Below the pieces are notes generated by a model. That model was not told the origin of the DNA and did no database searches. It worked only from the letters and a program-made list of their open reading frames with translations. Shown here in pieces: positions 16,052 to 18,841 of a stretch of DNA of 18,841 nt. Each line of letters begins with the position of its first letter. Position 1 is the stretch's first letter. Position numbers and translations under genes: made by a program. The stretch comes from Amoeboradix gromovi (taxonomy: Eukaryota; Sanchytriomycota; Sanchytriomycetes; Sanchytriales; Sanchytriaceae). The stretch covers positions 1-18,841 of the forward strand of contig JADGIF010000121.1 in assembly GCA_018985225.1 (NCBI GenBank), in the 5' to 3' direction.

Positions 16052-17810
16052 TAAATGATCGTGAAAATCCTGGAACTTGGAGAAATTTAAGATCCAGGAA
16101 ATGTACCGAAAGTTAGACTTTTAGCTGCAAGAAAGCCTTGAGAGATAAAGCACAATCAGAACGGCTTCAAATTATGTTAGAAATGTTTGGCACTTGGGCT
16201 AGCCTCTGAAATTGCAGTAAAATATTGTGCATTTTAATTTAAGGTAGCAAATTAATATTGTTTATTATGGCTCTTTTCACCCCTTTCTATATCTATCATG
16301 TTAATTCTACAAATGATGCAAACAATAGTTTTGCGAGTAACAACTCCTAATATGTGTCAACTCCTTAGTATCACAAGAGTGTTGATGGGAGGTAGAGCAA
16401 ACGTGCGTTAACCGGAGCACACCATTGAGGGTTCACAATTTCGGCATTTAAATTTGAAGATTAAGCTTCTTTCAGATTAGGTGTGTAGTATCACCATCAC
16501 TTCTAGTACAACGACCCATGTAATATCCACTAAATCACAAGCCAGTACATATGAAGGGTGCTTTAATTGGAAACGCGGATTACCCAACCGTAAATTTTGA
16601 TTTAAAAATTGATCAAGTTTCGTTGCTTAAAGCCTATTCTTAAATTTTCAAATGAAAGAATGCTCCTAAAACCATATTTGCTCAAAAATGACTTGTGCTT
16701 TGCAAGAGCAGCCGATAATTAGTCCATTAGGTTATATACTGATTCAGTGATAATTCATTAGATTGAATACTCAAAAAAGCAAAACACACTATTCTCGTGC
16801 CCTAGTAACTGAATAGAAGGCAGGAAGCATTAACAGAAGCTCAATTGATTCCGCGCGGTTGAGAGTCTCAGAAATATAGTGTATCCGAAGTAGCCTAAAT
16901 TGGTACAAGATTTAAAATTGGTGAAAATTATAGTGATGCCAATAATGAAGCAGACATAAGAGTAATAACTTAAATTTTTTAAATATAGTAACTTGGTTCA
17001 TAGACACTTAAAAATCTTATTCGCAACTAGCGTAGTGTGGGGTATACAATGAATCACTTTATTAAACACGATAAACCACAGTTTCAGGCTTTTTGACCTT
17101 TGTGAGGTGTTTTAATCTTAAATAGCCAATTTCAACACAAGAGATTAAATGACTTGACAGGCGACTGAAACAGGTCATCTGTATCAAAGAAAAAGTGCAA
17201 ATAGAAAGTAGCTTTTATAAGATTTGACTTCAGCTATTGCTCTTCTATCGATGTCATATGTTGACCCTGTTGCAGCCTATGGAGGCATTCTATCAGTACT
17301 AAAATATACATTTCCAGCATTATTTCAGTAAGTATTGCTTCCCAAATGTCATAATTATCGTACAATTGCTCATCAGCATAGCAGTTTGCATGGAATAGAG
17401 TTTAGTTTTTGCAGTAGTCAAAGAGTGTCATCTGAATTTTACTTCTTTGCCTGCTTAGATTTCTTGAATTGCACATGAAAAGACGAACTGGTCCTCTGAA
17501 TTTGGTATTTTTAGTCTAGACAGTAGCGACAATTTGTAAAACGCAACACATCAGTGCACTTCTGTAGCATCAAAGGATCTTCTACCAGAGCATAGCCGAG
17601 TGTAGCGAAGAAGATACATCAGTAAGCATATATCGATTGGTCTTCTTTGTAGACAATAGAAGTAGTGTTTCTTCTATTGCGCATCAGTCAGGCTTTTGTC
17701 GAGATTCAGTCGACACACATAGACTATCGTAAACGGACCGAAAGCAGTACAGGATTACAGCAGCTAGAGTATCTCAAGTATGTCTAATAATCCAGAAGAA
17801 TGTCTGAGGA
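16052..17810. other. Long stretch without recognised genes
   Basis: About 1.75 kb in which all frames are broken by frequent stops and no tRNA, rRNA, or Fanzor-tail similarity is seen. The left end should hold the promoter of the homeodomain gene. A 9-bp hairpin lies at 17654-17679. It could be decayed mobile DNA, but I have no sequence support for that. Confidence 0.5.
17654..17679. repeat. Short inverted repeat
   Basis: CAATAGAAG at 17654-17662 and CTTCTATTG at 17671-17679 are perfect 9-bp complements around an 8-base loop. There is no T-run after it, no neighbouring gene, and no conserved partner, so a role is unknown. Confidence 0.5.
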
Positions 17811-18290
17811 ATGGTGGTTTATGCTACAAATAATATCTATATAAATAAATTTATTAAGAGTGGACAAGCAGAGTTTACAGTCTTTGAGACTTTTCACAGT
17901 GACACTAACAATCGGCTATTGAAGCTCAGAAAATATCTTAACACTGCTAGCAAAGCACAAAAGAATGTATGCTATTGTAATATCTCAAGAGATACATTTG
18001 ACTGTTAGAAAGAATACAAATACTTTAGGCAAAATGTAGTAGCACTTTTGCTCCAAAGAGCGTCCACATGTGATCATGAGCCGATACCATATTTGATAAG
18101 TTTCTTCAAGTATTACAACTTTTTTCAAGGTACGCCATACGGTAAAATGGAATTCCACGAGTGTGAATTTAAATTTAGAAGGACAATTAGCATGTTAAGA
18201 GTGGTCAAGCAGCTACTGGCTTCACAAACACTGAAGCTGCTTTTATTTACTACGGTATTGACCACTCAGAAGGAATTGTTGTGGGAATAA
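17811..18290 (+). pseudogene. Broken reading frame of unknown family
   Basis: A single frame runs from an ATG at 17811 to 18290 interrupted by one TAG at 18006-18008. The first part contains FIKSGQAEFTVFETFHSD, the second GTPYGKMEFHECEFKFRRTI. I recognise no domain. KSGQA recurs 110 codons later in the adjacent open frame, encoded by nearly the same bases. The stop, the lack of a clear start for the downstream frame, and the shared motif suggest a degraded repetitive gene, or an unrecognised split gene. Confidence 0.4.
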
Positions 18291-18781
18291 AGTTTGCCAA
18301 TAAAAAAGGCCTCGATGACATGGTTCTGTCTCTTGAGGATCATTTGATCTCCAAGATTGAGCCTCCACAATTCTTCGGAATTGATGATCATCAAGTATGG
18401 AAAAGGAAAGCGAAATTTCATAGGAGTGACTCAAAGATATTTGCAAGCAAAGATTTAATAAGTGAAGCTCTAAAATATAGCGCCGTAGATGAGGTTATAG
18501 TAGATGCTGTGATAGCTAAGTACTCAGACTGTGATGTCATAGATGTAGCTATTTTTGGTACACATTCAATAGAAGATTCCTCACATAAACTCAGCGAAGT
18601 TTCTGATGACACTTTAATCAACAAACAGATTCTTGCCAAGTTTGCGGCTGTGAGAAACAAATCCAGGCATCAGAACAAGATGATTAGCAGTCTAAGAGTA
18701 AAGATTAAACAGACAAGAAGATTAAAATCCTGCGAAGAGGATTGGCAATTTAGAAGAGCATTTAAGAGATATTATCGATAA
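18191..18781 (+). CDS. Unrecognised ORF, start missing
   Basis: Open from just after a TAG (18188-18190) to a TAA at 18779-18781, about 196 residues. It reads KSGQAATGFTNTEAAFIYYG, then GIDHSEGIVVGIKFANKKGLDDMV, an alternating hydrophobic central part (DEVIVDAVIAKYSDCDVIDVAIFG), and a basic C-terminus (KIKQTRRLK, FRRAFKRYYR). The first in-frame ATG (in DDMVLSL) is well inside, so translation probably starts in an upstream exon or the gene is broken. Composition is protein-like throughout. I do not recognise the family and infer no function. A basic tail might bind nucleic acid. Confidence 0.5.
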   Translation, partial: HVKSGQAATGFTNTEAAFIYYGIDHSEGIVVGIKFANKKGLDDMVLSLEDHLISKIEPPQFFGIDDHQVWKRKAKFHRSDSKIFASKDLISEALKYSAVDEVIVDAVIAKYSDCDVIDVAIFGTHSIEDSSHKLSEVSDDTLINKQILAKFAAVRNKSRHQNKMISSLRVKIKQTRRLKSCEEDWQFRRAFKRYYR

Positions 18782-18841
18782 TACTAGAATGCTGGTTTCA
18801 GAAGACTTAAATCATCTACACTCATTTGTAATTGAGATTAG

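Noticed and set aside
16052-17810. tRNA, rRNA or CRISPR-like array in the long gap
   Set aside because: No T-loop or anticodon-stem pattern, no rRNA-like sequence and no regularly spaced repeats were found.

Overview
The window looks like nuclear DNA of an AT-rich, gene-dense eukaryote, most likely an early-diverging fungus or close relative. The genes point that way: a fungal-type aspartate-semialdehyde dehydrogenase, a Gid7/WDR26 subunit, an NCoR/Snt1-like SANT protein, a mitochondrial Zim17/DNLZ zinc-finger protein, a CaMK and a GT2 polysaccharide synthase. There is no Shine-Dalgarno/operon logic. Genes are nearly intronless, intergenic gaps are very short, and AATAAA signals sit at or on stop codons. 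The main genes end in TAA or TAG, and no recoded stop is needed. The lineage is inference; I cannot name a species.

Layout. 1-350: 3' end of a Fanzor (eukaryotic TnpB-like) element with a tandemly duplicated zinc-finger/RuvC block. 351-989: mostly empty, with one weak secreted-type ORF. 990-4368 (+): an orphan protein, then 28 bp later a two-SANT corepressor-like protein. 4412-5974 (-): Gid7/WDR26. 5975-7586: gene-free divergent spacer with a second Fanzor 3' remnant. 7587-8582 (+): HOM2. 8599-9423 (-): a GPATCH1-tail-like protein. 9424-10512: divergent spacer with a third Fanzor 3' remnant and decayed coding-like sequence. 10513-11160 (+): NAD(P)H-hydrate epimerase. 11163-13673 (-): PH-like/GT2 synthase. 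13787-13999 (+): Zim17. 14021-14251 (-): small unknown protein. 14429-15586 (+): CaM kinase with a 21-nt intron. 15602-16051 (-): homeodomain protein. 16052-17810: empty. 17811-18841: decayed and partial ORFs of an unknown family.

Architecture. Convergent neighbours are separated by only 2 to 43 nt, so opposite transcripts probably overlap at their 3' ends. The two longest divergent spacers (1.1-1.6 kb) are where the mobile-element debris sits. The genes form no single pathway: they cover threonine/methionine synthesis, NAD(P)HX repair, GID ubiquitin ligase, chromatin repression, mitochondrial Hsp70 maintenance, Ca2+ signalling and surface polysaccharide. The strongest novelty is the 21-nt spliceosomal intron in the kinase. 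Next are the three related Fanzor 3' remnants, one of them with an internal tandem duplication and all sharing a conserved 3' tail.
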